A DNA stretch of 64,000 bases. Source: Closterium sp. Naga37s-1. Taxonomy: Eukaryota; Streptophyta; Zygnematophyceae; Desmidiales; Closteriaceae. The DNA is taken from the NCBI GenBank assembly GCA_947471745.1, contig CANJKZ010001018.1:1110001-1174000 (forward strand), written 5' to 3'. A program made the translations under genes and the position numbers. The notes under the pieces were generated by a model. The model was not told the DNA's origin, made no database searches, and saw only the letters and a program-made list of their open reading frames with translations. Below, piece by piece: positions 20,300 to 33,200 of this stretch (positions are counted from its first letter, which is position 1; each line of letters opens with the position of its first letter).

Positions 20300-21430
20300 C
20301 TACCTGCCCGCCTGTTCGCCTCTCTGCCTCCCTTCCTGGGCCCTCTCTTTTAGAGTCCGTTTGTCTCTGGCTTCGCCTAGTCTATGCTTCCTGGCTTCAG
20401 TTTCTCCATTGCAGGAACTTGCCCTCCTTCGCCGTCTCTAATCGCCAGGGCCTTTGCTAGGATTTAAGGCATCCTGAGGCCTCAGGGCAACTCTGCAGAA
20501 AAAAAAAATGCCCTGATTTTTCAGGGCAAATTTTATGATCAATTCTGCAGTTTCAGGGCACATGCAGAGCTTCATCCTGAACTCTCAAGGCCCTGTTTAG
20601 TTCTAGTTAGGCCTAATAACTCCTTTGTAGCAACCTGGAGGGTTGGTTGGTAGGGAGGGCAGGACAGGTACCTGGAGGGTTGGTAGGAGGGCAGGAACCT
20701 GAAGGGAGGGCAGAGAGGGCAGGTACATGGATGGAGGGCTGAGAGGGCAGGTGCCCGTAGGGTGGGCAGAGAGGGTAGGTACCTGGAGGGTTGGTAGGGA
20801 GGGCAGGTACCTGAAGGGAGGACAGAGAGGGCAGGTACCTGAATACTTGTCAGGGCAGTCCCCGTCGTTCATCCTGACTTAAAACCCGCTGCCTGAATTA
20901 CAAGAACGAGTCAACGCTTGGTTTGGGAAGAGGTTGGGAAGAAGTTCGGGTGGTTGGGTGACACTTTCGGGTGGCGAAACCAATTTGCGAACACACAAGT
21001 GTCGCAGCACAGTATTTGTGCGACGGAACCAACACAATGAGGAAGGGATGTGACCTAGAGAACCTCCCTCGACAAAAAACCAGCGCACCATTACTAGCTA
21101 CTAATTTTCCTACACGAAAGTATCGAATCTTGGTGTCCTCCAAGCAGCAGCACACAACTTCAGTAGCTACATTACGCGAACATTCTTACATTAGGCGGGG
21201 TGCGAAAACGCAAGACATATAGACCAAGGGCGCGGAATGCAGGGGTGCTGCACGTAGGAAAAGGACAACTGCAGTGTAAGGAACATCATATAATAGGAAG
21301 CTTCAATTTACTTCCACGCTCTCCTCCGCTCCTGGCTGCCCTGTTCCCATCGCCATTACTTCAGCGTCCCGTCGTCTATCGTTCGCCGTCTGGTCACCCT
21401 CCCTTCTCCATCCCGTCGCCGTCAGTTCCC
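20300..21430. other. Unassigned spacer with short repeats
   Basis: 20465-20640 carries several CATCCTGA...TCAGGGC-like short inverted motifs. 20630-20870 is a G-rich minisatellite (units around GGAGGGTTGGTAGGGAGGGC). A stretch near 20865-20900 is shared in inverse orientation with about 58200-58240. 20900-21430 shows no gene I can support. Confidence 0.5.
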
Positions 21431-21749
21431 TTTCAGGAATGACACCTACATCCCGTTTCTCCTCCCCCACGCTTCCCACTCACATCCCCCTCAAATTCCC
21501 CAGTGTCGCCCTCAATGAGCATACCCGTCGCCTTCAGTTCCACCCCTCTTCGCCCACACATCCCAATACTGTTGCCCCCCTTCCCCTAACCGACCCGTCG
21601 CCCACATTTACGATTCCAGATATAAGGCGTTTACGACTCAAGTCGTCCGCTTTTCCCCCTCCCGACGCCGTCATGTCCAGAACTCGTCGTCCGCATTTCG
21701 CATTACCAAAATTCCCGCATTCCCCACATTTCGTCGAGCCGTCGTCACC

Positions 21750-22060
21750 AGGGTGGAATCCATCCCGTCGCCCGCAATTCCCCATCCCATCGCCCGCTAT
21801 TCCTCATCTAGTCGCCCGCATTTCCCCATCACGTCGCCCGCATTTCTCCTTCCCGTCGCCCGCATTTCTCCTTCCCGTCACCCGCATTTCCCCCACCCGT
21901 CGCCCACATTTCCCCTTCCCGTCGCCCGTATTTCCCCATCCCGTCGCCCGCATTTCACCATCCCGTCGCTCGCAATTCCCCATCCCGTCGCACGTATTTC
22001 CCCATCTCGTCGTCCGCATTTGCCATCCCGTCGCCCGCATTTCCGCATACAGTCCCGCAT
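21750..22060. repeat. 21-bp minisatellite
   Basis: About 14 units like TCCCGTCGCCCGCATTTCCC. The proline-rich frames on both strands across 21.4-23.3 kb are products of this and the next array. Confidence 0.9.
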
Positions 22061-22439
22061 TTTCCCACGGATCACTCTCTTCCCCCCCCCCTTCACACTT
22101 CCTACTTCCCCTCTTCTCCCTCTCTTTCCCCCTTCTTGCATCCCGTTTCCCCCCTGCTCATTCTCTGGCCCCCTTCAATCATCCAGTTTCGGCACATCTC
22201 ACTCACTTTCCCCCATCACTCATCCCATCCCAGTACCGCCCCTCACCTCATTTCCTTCTGCTCAATCACTTTCCCCCTTTGCACAGCCCATATCCCCCCC
22301 GCTCACTCCCTTGCCCCCTTCAATTATCCCATTTCCATACATCTCACACTCTTTCCCCCTTCGCTCGCCCTATTTTCCCCCTGCTCTCTCTTCCCCCCTG
22401 CACTCATCCCATTTCCCCCATGCTCACTCTGTTTCCCCC

Positions 22440-23050
22440 TTCTTCCATACTATTTCCCCCCTGCTCTCTCTCTTGCACCCTTCAATCGTCCCATTTCCCC
22501 CCGCTCACTCTCTTGCACCCTTCAATCGTCCCATTTCCCCCTGCTCACTCTCTTGCACCCTTCGATCGTCCCATTCCCCCTCGCTCACTCTCTTGCACCC
22601 TTCAACCGTCCCATTTCCCCCCGCTCACTCTCTTGCACCCTTCAACCATCCCATTTCCCCCCGCTCACTCTCTTGCACCCTCCAACCGTCCCAGTTCCCC
22701 CTTCTTCCATACTATTTCCCCCCTGCTCTCTCTCTTGCACCCTTCGATCGTCCCATTCCCCCCCGCTCACTCTCTTGCACCGTTCAACCGTCCCATTCCC
22801 CCCCGCTCACTCTCTTGCACCCTTCAACCGTCCCATTTCCCCACGCTCACTCTCTTGCACCCTTCAACCGTCCCATTTCCCCCCGCTCACTCTCTTGCAC
22901 CCTTCAACCCTCCCATTTCCCCCCGCTCACTCTCTTGCACCCTTCAACCGTCCCATTTCCCCCCGCTCACTCTCTTGCACCCTTCAATCGTCCCATTTCC
23001 CCCCGCCCACACTCTTGCGCCCTTCAGTCGTCCCATTTCCCGACGGCTCA
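22440..23050. repeat. 39-bp minisatellite
   Basis: About 13-15 units of 39 bp containing CTCACTCTCTTGCACCCTTC. The unit length is a multiple of three, so long frames stay open. Confidence 0.92.
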
Positions 23051-23356
23051 CTCTCTTTCCCCCTTCTTTCATCCCGTTTCCCCCATGCTCATTCTCTGGC
23101 CCCCTTCAATCATCCAGGGGGTACTCCTCACCCCTCTGAACCTTCTCGCCATCCACATACACCCATCTCCAGCGCGCAAAGATTCCCTGTTCCAGGGCCC
23201 GCACGTACCCTTTGACATCGCCCTCACAAACCCTCCCTGTCGCCCTCAAACTCATCCCATTTCCAGGTAACAACCCATCCCCAGCGTCTCACACTCCCTT
23301 CCACAGCGCCCTCACAATCCCCTGCGCCCTCACAATCCCCTGCGCACTCACAATCC

Positions 23357-23522
23357 CCATGCCTCGCCTCCCCATCCCTCATCTCTCCATCCCTCATCTC
23401 CCCATCTCTCACCTCCCCATGCCTAGCCTCCCCATCCCTCATCTCCCCATCCCTCATCTCCCCATCCCTCAACTCCCCAAGCCGCGCCTCCCCATGGCTC
23501 ACCTCCCCATCCCTCACCTCCC
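23357..23522. repeat. 15-bp minisatellite, left flank of the Copia insertion
   Basis: Units of CTCCCCATCCCTCAT. The array is split by the element at 23,523-28,538 and resumes at 28,539. The same unit in reverse complement occurs at 36.3-36.8 kb and 56.1-57.0 kb. Confidence 0.92.
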
Positions 23523-24325
23523 TGTTATAGTCACAATAGGCTCAAATGTGCCTGTGCACAGTCGGATTTCTGCACAGCAGCTTTAAACGTTCATAGCGAT
23601 CTGGTTTCTGCTCCGAATGACCTGATTCAACTTGGATCTGGAGTGTCCTAACGTCGCACGATTTCACCAAGTATTGACGACACAGCGTCGGTTTGAACGA
23701 ACGGCACTATGGCAGCCACTATAGTCTTAGAACACAAATTAGGAAGAGTTACGAGTCGGTTACGAGTTGACTCCCAGCTCCTACAAACCCCAAGAGCCGA
23801 GGTACAGTGATTTGGAACAGTGCCACACTGTCCCCAACCACGAAGGGTCTCGAAACTACCCTCCACAAGGGCCTACACCAAGAGAAATGTTACACTACCG
23901 AAAGTAATGTAGCTATTCTCAATATCTTGAAGTGTACCCTTTTCGCGGGCTTCGCGATCACTTGAATCTTGAAACCAAGGCTCTGGTTCTTCATCATAAA
24001 CTCATCCTTGAGTTCTTGATGGGTCTGCTGCACACACCTGCGACACGCCGAACGTTCCACACACGACAAAATAGAAACTGTGCACGAGACACACGACAAA
24101 ATAGAAACCGCGCACGGGACACAAACAAACGACGACGTAGACACGCGACTAGCGATGACTCGCTATTGACTCGACACACACACATTCGACATCACGACTC
24201 ATCATTCATACATTATTATAAGCATGAAATATATATTATATCATGCCCTCATACCATTCCATGCACACACGCATGCACGCACACAAACAACAAGCCGAGT
24301 GCAAAACCGTAGGGTTGCACCATCA
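23523..24325 (-). repeat. 3' LTR of Copia element at 23.5-28.5 kb
   Basis: 803 bases, matching 27779-28538 along its length. It contains AT-rich 'atatattatatcatgccctc' sequence. Confidence 0.9.
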
Positions 24326-27300
24326 AACTCCCCCTCGGATTGTTGGCCTTAGGATCTGTTGCTCTCAGTTCAGAGCCATTCCAGCCAACTTGCAACACGT
24401 CCAATGCTGCTGCTCCACCAGCCTCTTGGTCATCATGTCTGCCGGCTGCCCCGTCGTCTTCACGTAGTGCAGCTCAACTTCACCCGCGGCCACCATGCTC
24501 CTCGTCCAGTGCCATTTCACCCTCATGTGCTTGGTGAGGCCGTGCAGTACAGGGTTCTTAGCAAGTGCAATGGCACACTGGCTGCCACAGCAGAGTGGGG
24601 TAGGTCCTTGCTGCTCCTCCCCCAATTCAGCCAACAAGTGCCGCTGCCACACAATCTCCCGTACGGCACGGAAGAGTGCCATGTACTCGGATTCCACCGA
24701 GCTCAATGCTTGGTCGACTTGCTTTTTACTTTCCCAAGCAGTTGGGCCTCCACCAACACAGCAGATGAAGCCTCCCACACTTGTCATGTCCTCTGGTTCC
24801 GATGCATATGAAGCATCCGAGTAGGCGGTGAGGAACAAACGCCCGGGTTCTACACCATCCGCGCCCTTTTGGCGCCTTTGCGCTGCCGCCGAGTATTGCA
24901 GCCCAACGGTCGGTGTTTGGCCAAGATACTTGGCCACCCTCATTCTAGCTGCTACCTGCTCCTCATTAGAGCATTGCACAACCCTAGCCAGCTGCCCCGT
25001 AGCAAAGGCGACGTCCGGTCGGGTGTTTACCGCCGCGTACATGAGGTTGCCCACCAACGAGTGAAAACGGCGCCTCTCCTCTTCTCCAACGCTCTCCTCC
25101 TCTGGTCCCTTCACACACTTGAACCCAGAAGGGAATGGAGTAGCCACATGACCTTCACTCTGCCCAAAGTTGGCAGCCAAGGCCTCCAGGTACTTGCGTT
25201 GATGCACCCGCATGCACCGCTTCTCAACATCACGTTCAATGTGAAGCCCGAGGTAGAAGTTGACGTCACCAAGGGCCTTGCACATGAACTTGTCCTGAAG
25301 CTTCAGCATCACCTCCTTCACAAGGTCAGAGGAGGGTGAGAAAATGAGAATGTCGTCCACATAGACCACCATGAAGCTCCTCTGCTCCCCCTCGCCAAGC
25401 ATGAACAAGGAGTGATCGGTCGTTGAGGGAGTGAAGCCGATCTCCTCTAACACTTCGCGCAGCTTCAAGTACCATTGCCTAGGGGCCTGCTTCAGCTCAT
25501 GGAGGGCATTCTTCAGCTTCAAAACTCTGCCACTCCCATCATCAAACCCCTCTGGCTGCACCAAGAAAAAACTCTTCTTCGAGAATGCCGTTGAGGAACG
25601 CGGTTGTCACGTCCATCTGCTTCACCACCCATCCTTTGATGGCAGCCCCCGCGAGTAGGGTCCGCAGCGTCGTCGGCTTCACTACAGAAGCAAACAGCTC
25701 CTTGAAGTCCACCTTCTCATTCTGCTGGTACCCCTTGGCTACAAGCCTAGACTTGTAGCGCTCGAACTTGCCGTCGGCGTCCGACTTGATCTTGAAGAGC
25801 CACTTGGACGTTATCGCCTTACGTCCCTCCGGTAGCTCCACCAATTCCCACGTGTCGTTCTCCTTAATGCTCTTCAGCTCACTCTCCATTGCCTTCTTCC
25901 ACTCCTCGGCATCACTACTCTCCAAGGCCTCCTTGAGAGTTGCTGGTTCTCCCGGCATCTCCACCGGAGAGAAGAACACGAACGCACATTCCTCGTAGTC
26001 ACTTTCCTCATCATCTCCGACCATCATTGCTGCTCCGGCCAGTGCTGACTTGCCCTGCTTTCCCGGTGCATCATAGGTCAGCCTATTAGAGGCTTGAACT
26101 CTCCTCTTGCCCCTTCCTTCCTCCTCAGCTGCAGGGACAAGAAGGCCTTGGCGTTGCTGCGGGGTGACTCGGATCCGTGGAGCACTCGTAGTGCGAGAAG
26201 GAAGTGTCGGTGCACGCTCGCTCACTTGCTGCACCTCCTCCTCTTCTTCCTCTGCATCCTTGGCGTCCTCTCCCCCATTCACAAGGGAAGATTGCCTTGT
26301 GGTGGTGCTACTGCTGCTCAGCTCCAAAGGCAGCTCCACATGCTCCAAACAGGAACTCTTCACCTCCCCAAACCGCACGCCTATCTTCGCCTCATTCTCC
26401 GCCTTCCAATCCTTATACATCAGGATCTCCATGAACTTGCAGTCCCTGCTCACCAAGAACTTCTTGGTGAATGGGTCCCAAAGAAGCCACCCCTTGCTGT
26501 TTTGAGCCATGCCCAAGTGCACGGCCCATATCGCCTTGGCACCAAACTTGTGCCGAAGATGCTTAGGTACGAGCGCCATGCACATGCACCCGAACACCCG
26601 AAGCATATCCACCTTGGGCTTCCTTCCGATCCACTCCACATAGGGCACCCATTTGTCTGCTCCCACTTGAGTCAAGGCTCTGTTCTTGGCCACACACGCG
26701 CTCCGCACCGCATCAGGCCAGAAATAGTCGGGTAGCCCGGCTTCAATGAGCAATTTGCAGCACCACCTCCGCGACCGCCACGGCCTCTTCCTCTCCCTCC
26801 TGCTCCTCTACCCTCCCGGCCATGAAGCAATCGCCCCACATGTGTCCACTCTTGTGGCAATAATGGCACTCGCCGTCGAATCTGTCGCGACCGCGTCCGT
26901 AGCTCTTGTTGTCGCTGCCGTATCCGCCACTCCCGCGGCCTCCATTAAAGTTGTTGCTGCCAAATCTTCCTCCTCCTCGTCCTCTGCCCCTTCCACGGCC
27001 GTACCCCCGGCCGATGCTTGCTGCCCCGGCGCCATCCGCACTCGCCAACTCACGGCGGCGGAAGTCCTCTTGAAAGATTGCTCGCTTCACGTCTTCAAGC
27101 GAGAGGCGGGGCAAGTCACGATTCAAGTTGATGATGAGCGAGGACCATGACTCTGAGAGTAAGGCCAGCAACTTGGTCTTCTTCTGGAGCTCACTATAGT
27201 TGAGATCCGCTCCTTGAAGCCGCGTCAACAAGTCGAAGAATTTCTGCACCCCTTCTTCCACCGGTTCATCTTCTTCAATTCGTAGTGTCGCCATTTGCCG

Positions 27301-27778
27301 TTCCAACACCACCGCTACCGCCGCTGTTGCAGGAGCGTGTACACCCTTGAGAGCAGCCTATGCCTTTCGTCCCTTCTCTGGTTCACGCTGGAATGGCTTG
27401 ATGTGACGGATTTGGCTGCTCCCCAACGCTTGCCCAAGTAGGAGATAGCCTTGTGCGCTCTTCCGCACCCACGGGCTCTTCTCCTGGTCGTTCTCGGGAC
27501 GCTTCTCAGTTCCTTCCATCACCTCCAGCAGGTCATAGTAGTCAAATACATTCTCCATTCTGAAGGACCATTCAGCAAAGTTTTCGCCGTTGAACTTGTC
27601 AAGCCCGAACACTCTTGGTTCATCCCTAGAAGGTCCAAGAGTTTTTTGGACGGACGCCATGGCTGAATCACGGGGTTGACCTTGTGCTTGGGGTCCTCCA
27701 CTGCCTCCAGCACCTCTGTCACCCCTTTCTTCCGGTCCAGCCATCGTCGTAGCTGCTCCAAGGCGCTCTGATACCACT

Positions 27779-28538
27779 TGTTATAGTCACAATAGGCTCA
27801 AATGTGCCTAAAACGAAAAATAGAGTGCACAGTCGGATTTCTGCACAGCGGCTTCAAACGTTCATAGCGATCTGGTCACAGCTTTCACCAAGTATTGACG
27901 ACACAGCGTCGGTTTGATCGAACGGCACTATGGCAGCCACTATAGTCTTAGAACACAAATTAGGAAGAGTTACGAGTTGGGAATGACTCCCAGCTCCTAC
28001 AAACCCCAAGAGCCGAGGTACTGTGATGTGGAACAGTGCCACACTATCCCCAACCACGAAGGGTCTCGAAACTACCCTCCACAAGGGCCTACACCAAGAG
28101 AAATGTTACACTACCCAAAGTCATGTAACTATTCTCAATATCTTGACGTGTACCCTTTTCGCGGGCTTCGCGATCACTTGAATCTTGAAACCAAGGCTCT
28201 GGTTCTTCATCATAAACTCATCCTTGAGTTCTTCATGGGTCTCCTGCACACACCTGCGACACGCCGAACGTTCCACACACGACAAAATAGAAACCGTGCA
28301 CGAGACACACGACAAAATAGAAACCGCGCACGGCACAACAAAAGACGACGTAGACACGCGACTAGCGATGACTCGCTATTGACTCGACACACACACATTC
28401 GACATCACGACGCATCATTCACACATTATTATAAGCATGAAATATATATTATATCATGCCCTCATACCATTCCACGCACACACGCATGCACGCACACGGA
28501 CAACAAGCCGAGTGCAAAACCGTAGGGTTGCACCAACA
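27779..28538 (-). repeat. 5' LTR of Copia element at 23.5-28.5 kb
   Basis: 760 bases; its inner end abuts the primer-binding site. Confidence 0.9.
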
Positions 28539-28975
28539 CTCCCCATCCCTCATCTCCCCATCCCTCATCTCCCCATGCCTCGCCTCCCCATCCCCCATCT
28601 CCCCATCCATCATCTCCCCATCTCTCACCTCCCATGCCTCGCCTCCCTATCCCTCATCTCCCCATCCCACATCTCCCCATGCCTCGCCTCCCCATCCCTC
28701 ATCTCCCCATCCCTCACCTCCCCACGCCTCACCTCCCCATCCCTCATCTCCCCATGCCTCATATCTCCCCATCCCTCATCTCCCCATGCCCCATATCTTC
28801 CCATCCCTCATCTCCCCATGCCTCATATCTCCCCATCCCTCATCTCCCCATGCCTCGCCTCCCCATCCCTCATCTCCCCATCCCTCACCTCCCCATGCCT
28901 CACCTCCCCATCCCACATCTCCCCATGCCTCGCCTCCCCATCCCTCATCTCCCCATCTCTCACCTCCCCATGCCT
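28539..28975. repeat. 15-bp minisatellite, right flank of the Copia insertion
   Basis: Continuation of the CTCCCCATCCCTCAT array, with variants such as CTCCCCATGCCTCAC; about 29 units. Confidence 0.92.
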
Positions 28976-30280
28976 CACTTTTCTTTCATCCCATTTCCCC
29001 CTTGCTCACTCTTCATCCTCCTTCACTCACCCCACTTGCCCCCTTCTCAATCTCACTCGCCCTGCATTCATCCCATTTCCATTACACATGCTCAAGATCA
29101 TGACCCCTTCTATGATCATGTTTTCCCTATCCTCACTCACTTTCCCCCCTTCACTCATCCAATTTCACCTAGCTCCTTCTCTTTCCCTATGCACGCATCC
29201 CATTACCCCCTTGCTCAATGTCTTCCCTCTTCTATGATCCCATTTCTTGATTCCCCTTTCTTTCATCCCATTTCACTTATTCCCTCCTCTCCCCCCATCC
29301 CCATCTCTCCGCCCATCGCAGTGCACCCATCTCACCTCCCCTCCCTCTTACCACTTATTCCCTCTCTCCCCCAATCCCCATCTCTCCACCCATCGCCCGT
29401 CATTTTCTCCCCCTCCCCTCTCCTCTTTTATCTTCTCATTCACGCATCTCCCATCCTCATCTCCACTTCGAAACCTACACGTCTCACACTCCCGCACGCA
29501 GGGACCCTCGGTTCTGCCAGCATTACGTTCGAGCGCACAAGGGAGCGTGAGGATTTATTTCGCATGAAATTGAACGATCATGTCGAAGGTGAGTCCGACA
29601 CGGATCTAGAGCCCTGCTATTCACTTCCCACTCAACCTCACATTCCCTTCCCCAGCACCCTCACATTTCCGCAGCCAGCTCCCTCCCTACAGCTACCTCG
29701 CAGCTCTCCACCTCTTCCCTACCGCATACTCCTAGCCCACTTCCCCTCCCCCACCACTTACTCCCATCTCACATCCTCTCCCACTAACCACTAACACCCG
29801 TCTCACCTCCCCTCTCCTTACCACTTGGTCCCATATCACCTACTCTCCCCTTACCACCAAGTCTCATCTCACCCTCCCTTCCCCTACCACTTACTACCAT
29901 CTCATCTCCTCTCCCCATACCACTTACTCCCAGCTCACCTCTTCTCCCTCTACCACTTAGTCCCAACTCTATTCCCTCCCCCCACCACTTATTCACATCT
30001 CCCCTCCCATCCTGCAACCGATTACTTCCAGCTCCCCTCTGCTCCCTCTACCACTCAATCCCAAACCACCTCCCTTGTCTCGTGCCACCTTCACACTCTT
30101 ACCACTTATTATCATCTCCTATCCCCCTACTACCACATCCACCAAACCACTTACCTCCCAATTAGTTTCCCATTTCACTCACCCCTTTCCCCCCTTTCCC
30201 CATGCGTTCATCCGTGATCCATCATGCTCACTCTTTTTCCCCCTTGCCCATGGTTGTATATTGCATGTGATTTGCAACCC
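28976..30280. other. Pyrimidine-rich spacer with degenerate repeats
   Basis: C/T-rich sequence with loose units such as CCACTTACTCCCATCTCACC (29,740-30,140). Apart from the candidate exon at 29502-29588 I see no coding signal; the long open frames come from composition. Confidence 0.6.
29502..29588 (+). CDS. Candidate orphan exon
   Basis: An island of ordinary base composition in the pyrimidine-rich spacer. It has an acceptor (cacgcag|G) and a strong donor (GTCGAAG|GTGAGT). Of the three frames only one is open, reading TLGSASITFERTREREDLFR and MKLNDHVE; it starts after two bases and ends with one base over. It may be an upstream exon of the gene at 30,287, but its end phase does not fit a direct join to 30,287, so a further exon or a different gene would be needed. 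Product unknown. Confidence 0.4.
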
Positions 30281-30286
30281 ATCAAG

Positions 30287-33200
30287 ATGACGCAACCTAC
30301 GGCGTCGGAACTTTGTCGCTTGTTTGATCAACGTCACCATACCGTTCACTTACACCTTCGTGCTCCTGTCTGCTATCTGCGCGTTGGGCTGAGTATTCTG
30401 ATGCCGGACACAACCACAGCAACACTCTCTGATGTGTTATCGATTTACATGCTAGCAGCACCGCATGTCACACAGAGATTACTAAAAGCTGCTATGAATG
30501 CAGGTAATGCGAGGGAAATTGTCTGACCATCCATGGTGGGCACCATGTTTCATACTCACTCCCATAACAAACTACATATGTCATGCACTTCACGTGTGTT
30601 ACGCATCTCCTACACGACACATCTCCTCACGTTTACGCTTTCTCAACTTCTCTTCCCCTCCAAATGTAGGGTCCGGGGGCGATTTGGCCGGGAAGATGGT
30701 AAAGTTGCATCTTGAGGCGACGGAGAGAGCGTTTTGGAAATGCATGGGTGGGGGACTTGATGGAGTGGACGATTTGCTCAAACAGCCAGATCAGACTTTG
30801 CATGGAGTGGCCTATAACTTTCCATTATGGGAGCTGGACAAAAACGGAGAGCTAAGGAGAGTCAGAAGTCGGGGTTCGGACGATTCGAATGTTCAGGCTT
30901 CGACAAACCTCCAGCTTTCTGATGGTGAGAGCCAAGTAGCTATGCATCTGTTGTCCAACGGTTGGTGGCAAAGAATAACCAATATAGTAAAAAAATCTAA
31001 AAGACATAGACCATGCTGGGTGCTTCACCACATATTACAACACGTATATTAATACATGTCCTCGATCAATGCATTAATCAGGTCATGTGTCAAGTCCACC
31101 TCCAGGACTTGTCGAGGAGAGAGTTAGTGACGCCTCGCCTATAAGTGTGGAACTGGGAAGAGGGGCTGCGCCGTCGCCGGGTGCAGAGCGGTCTCAAGAT
31201 GTAGCTGCGGGGGTGGAGAGGGCACGTGACACATATAGGTCTTGGGATGGGGAGGGTGGTGCGGTGTCATCGCTGGAAAACGCGGGGGGGTGTGGAGGGG
31301 CAAATGCAACTACTCAGTGCAGGACGAGCGCTGAGCTTGCACGCGACGAGATTGGTCCAGATGAAGAGCCAGACAGGTACATTTTCACATCCACCCATCA
31401 TCCCTGGCTTATCTCCTTTCGCACATTATTCCCCATCGCTCACCCATACTTTCCCCATCTCACCTCATCTCCCCTTACCACCAAGTCTCGTCTCACCACC
31501 CCTCCCTTTTTTGTGTGTGACGTGAGGGCATGATATATCCACCTACAACACCCTGCTATTCATGAAGTACTACTAATATTCATCCCGCCCATCCAGACCC
31601 GACTGTCTCAGTGTGACGCGGAAGCGTCGATGGCCGCGTGGGTGGCCATCCCCTCCGAGTTGGGATGATTTTCCAGGAGACACGGTTTGCTTCCTTGAAC
31701 CGCGGGTGTTAGTGTCATTCTTTAGTGGCCGGGCCTTGGGTTGTTGCGCCAGGGTAAGCTGCAAAGGGGAAATATTGCTGGAGTCATGGAAGCGGGCTTG
31801 GGCGTGCATAAGACTCATGTGGTTGTGCAACGTCTGCTCTAAGAGGGTGGAGTTTTGGTCAGGTAGTCGAGAGAGGAATGTTTTACCACCTAGCAAGCGC
31901 GGACCACGCGGTCCACCATTGATGGGAAAGCTTGTTGGTGCTTTTGCCCTTGCTGGGTTAGGGTACCAGCAGATGTGGGAGGTTTGTCGCACTTTGGGCG
32001 TGCCAAAGCCATGGGACCTATTACAATCTCATGGGAGGGGATGAAGGGTTGTGGGGTGTCATGATCGAGCAAGCCAAGTGCTGTATGGAGCGTGTAAAAG
32101 CGAGTGTGGGGTGGGGTCCAGATCGCCGAAAGTGGGCGTGTATAGATGCAAGGTTCTCTCAGGTTCGTGAGGCGAAGTGGCGTACTGTATCGTTCATGGA
32201 TCGCGAAACTAGAAAGATCTTCCACTACAAAAACGCCAAAAGGGAGAGGGACGGACCGAACTCAGTGGGCCTCGAGAAGATTGCTTTTCACGCGGGTATG
32301 GATGAGCTTACTGCAAGTGGATTTTGGGTGGATAAAATTGTCACGGACGAAGACAACTGTTACAAAAGTGCTGCTCGGGACAGGGGAGTGATGCATCAGA
32401 TGGACTGGTGGCATAAGTGTGGTACTGAGATGCGCAGTTTTTGGACAGATGTACAGGATGCAACGAGGAAAGTGGGATCTGTAGTGGGGGCCAAATGTTG
32501 TGAAGATCTGTACGTTATCACAGTAGATAATCTATTGGCCTGGTTAAATGACAACTCCAGCGAGCGCTTTCATAAAGGGATGGGGAAGAAGAAGCTTGTA
32601 CAGGATGTATGCTCTATGCGTGGAATAACGTTCAAGGACGTGGACCGTAAAGATGCCAAGTGGTTGCATCTTGAGCTACAACAGGTGCTGCTGCCTCGTG
32701 TTAGTCCCGATGCACGACCGATCGACATAGAAGTGCACAGGGGGTCGATCCCAGACTCAGTGAGTCGAGGTCGATCGAGCAGTGGTGAGGCTGTTCATAT
32801 TGCTGGGACAGAGGAGGTTCTCCCTGACGGAGCAGTTGCAGTCGATATACAATGGCCGGATGTAGAGGAGCTGTGGAGCTATGATGCACACCTAGAATAC
32901 GGGATACGCCCTGCCTCGCATGCATCATTGGTACTTGTACAGGCGTGGAACGAGGTTGAAGGCATCGACACAGAGGTCTCAGATGATGATCAAGGTAATG
33001 ATGCTCCTGTATGTGGACAATATCACTTCCCCTTCCGCATACCCAACCCGCCCCCTTTGTATCCCCCCCTTTTGCTCCTTGACAATATATCCCCCGGAGC
33101 ACTCTCGTTTTTTTCCACAAACTATTCCTTGTCAGTGCTCCCCATTCCCATTACCATTTTCCGTCCACAATCTACCCCACTCCATTCCATTTTCGCCCTT

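Larger units (their letters stand above)
16737..20300 (+). pseudogene. Decayed partial copy of the SRFR1/TTC13-like TPR gene
   Basis: Matches the gene at 59,429-62,514 in the same order and strand. 16737-17106 matches the second half of exon 1 (ALDPAAN-type start; AGSREWDAK; HDQLEGERFEEAVATYDE), with a frameshift and an internal stop. About 17447-17543 matches exon 2 (ELAVVDFEQ). 17763-17810 and 17871-18021 match exon 3 (ALSANPNSVEQWMEVG), followed by two extra copies of the exon 3 end. About 20153-20300 matches the end of exon 5 and its GTATGT donor. Exon 4 is not seen, and the start with its signal sequence is absent. A Copia fossil separates the parts. Frame breaks and lost exons make it a pseudogene by duplication, since introns are kept. 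Confidence 0.85.
23523..28538 (-). mobile_element. Copia (LTR) element, both LTRs, interior broken
   Basis: Minus-strand Ty1/Copia element bounded by 5-bp target duplications CTCCC (23518-23522 and 28539-28543). LTRs are 23523-24325 and 27779-28538, TG...CA ended, and differ by a few per cent plus small indels. The primer-binding site is of initiator-Met type (minus strand TGGTATCAGAGC next to 27779), and a polypurine tract lies beside the other LTR. Parts in order on the minus strand: gag (VFGLDKFNGENFAEWSF), a CCHC knuckle (CHYCHKSGHMWGDC), the integrase end, reverse transcriptase (YVDDILIFS) and RNase H. Protease and integrase core are not recognised and the interior is shorter than usual. 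Broken, with a few breaks. A sister copy lies at 18,473. Confidence 0.92.

Noticed and set aside
21439-23270. Proline-rich plus-strand frames of about 500-570 codons
   Set aside because: Products of 21-bp and 39-bp minisatellites whose lengths are multiples of three.
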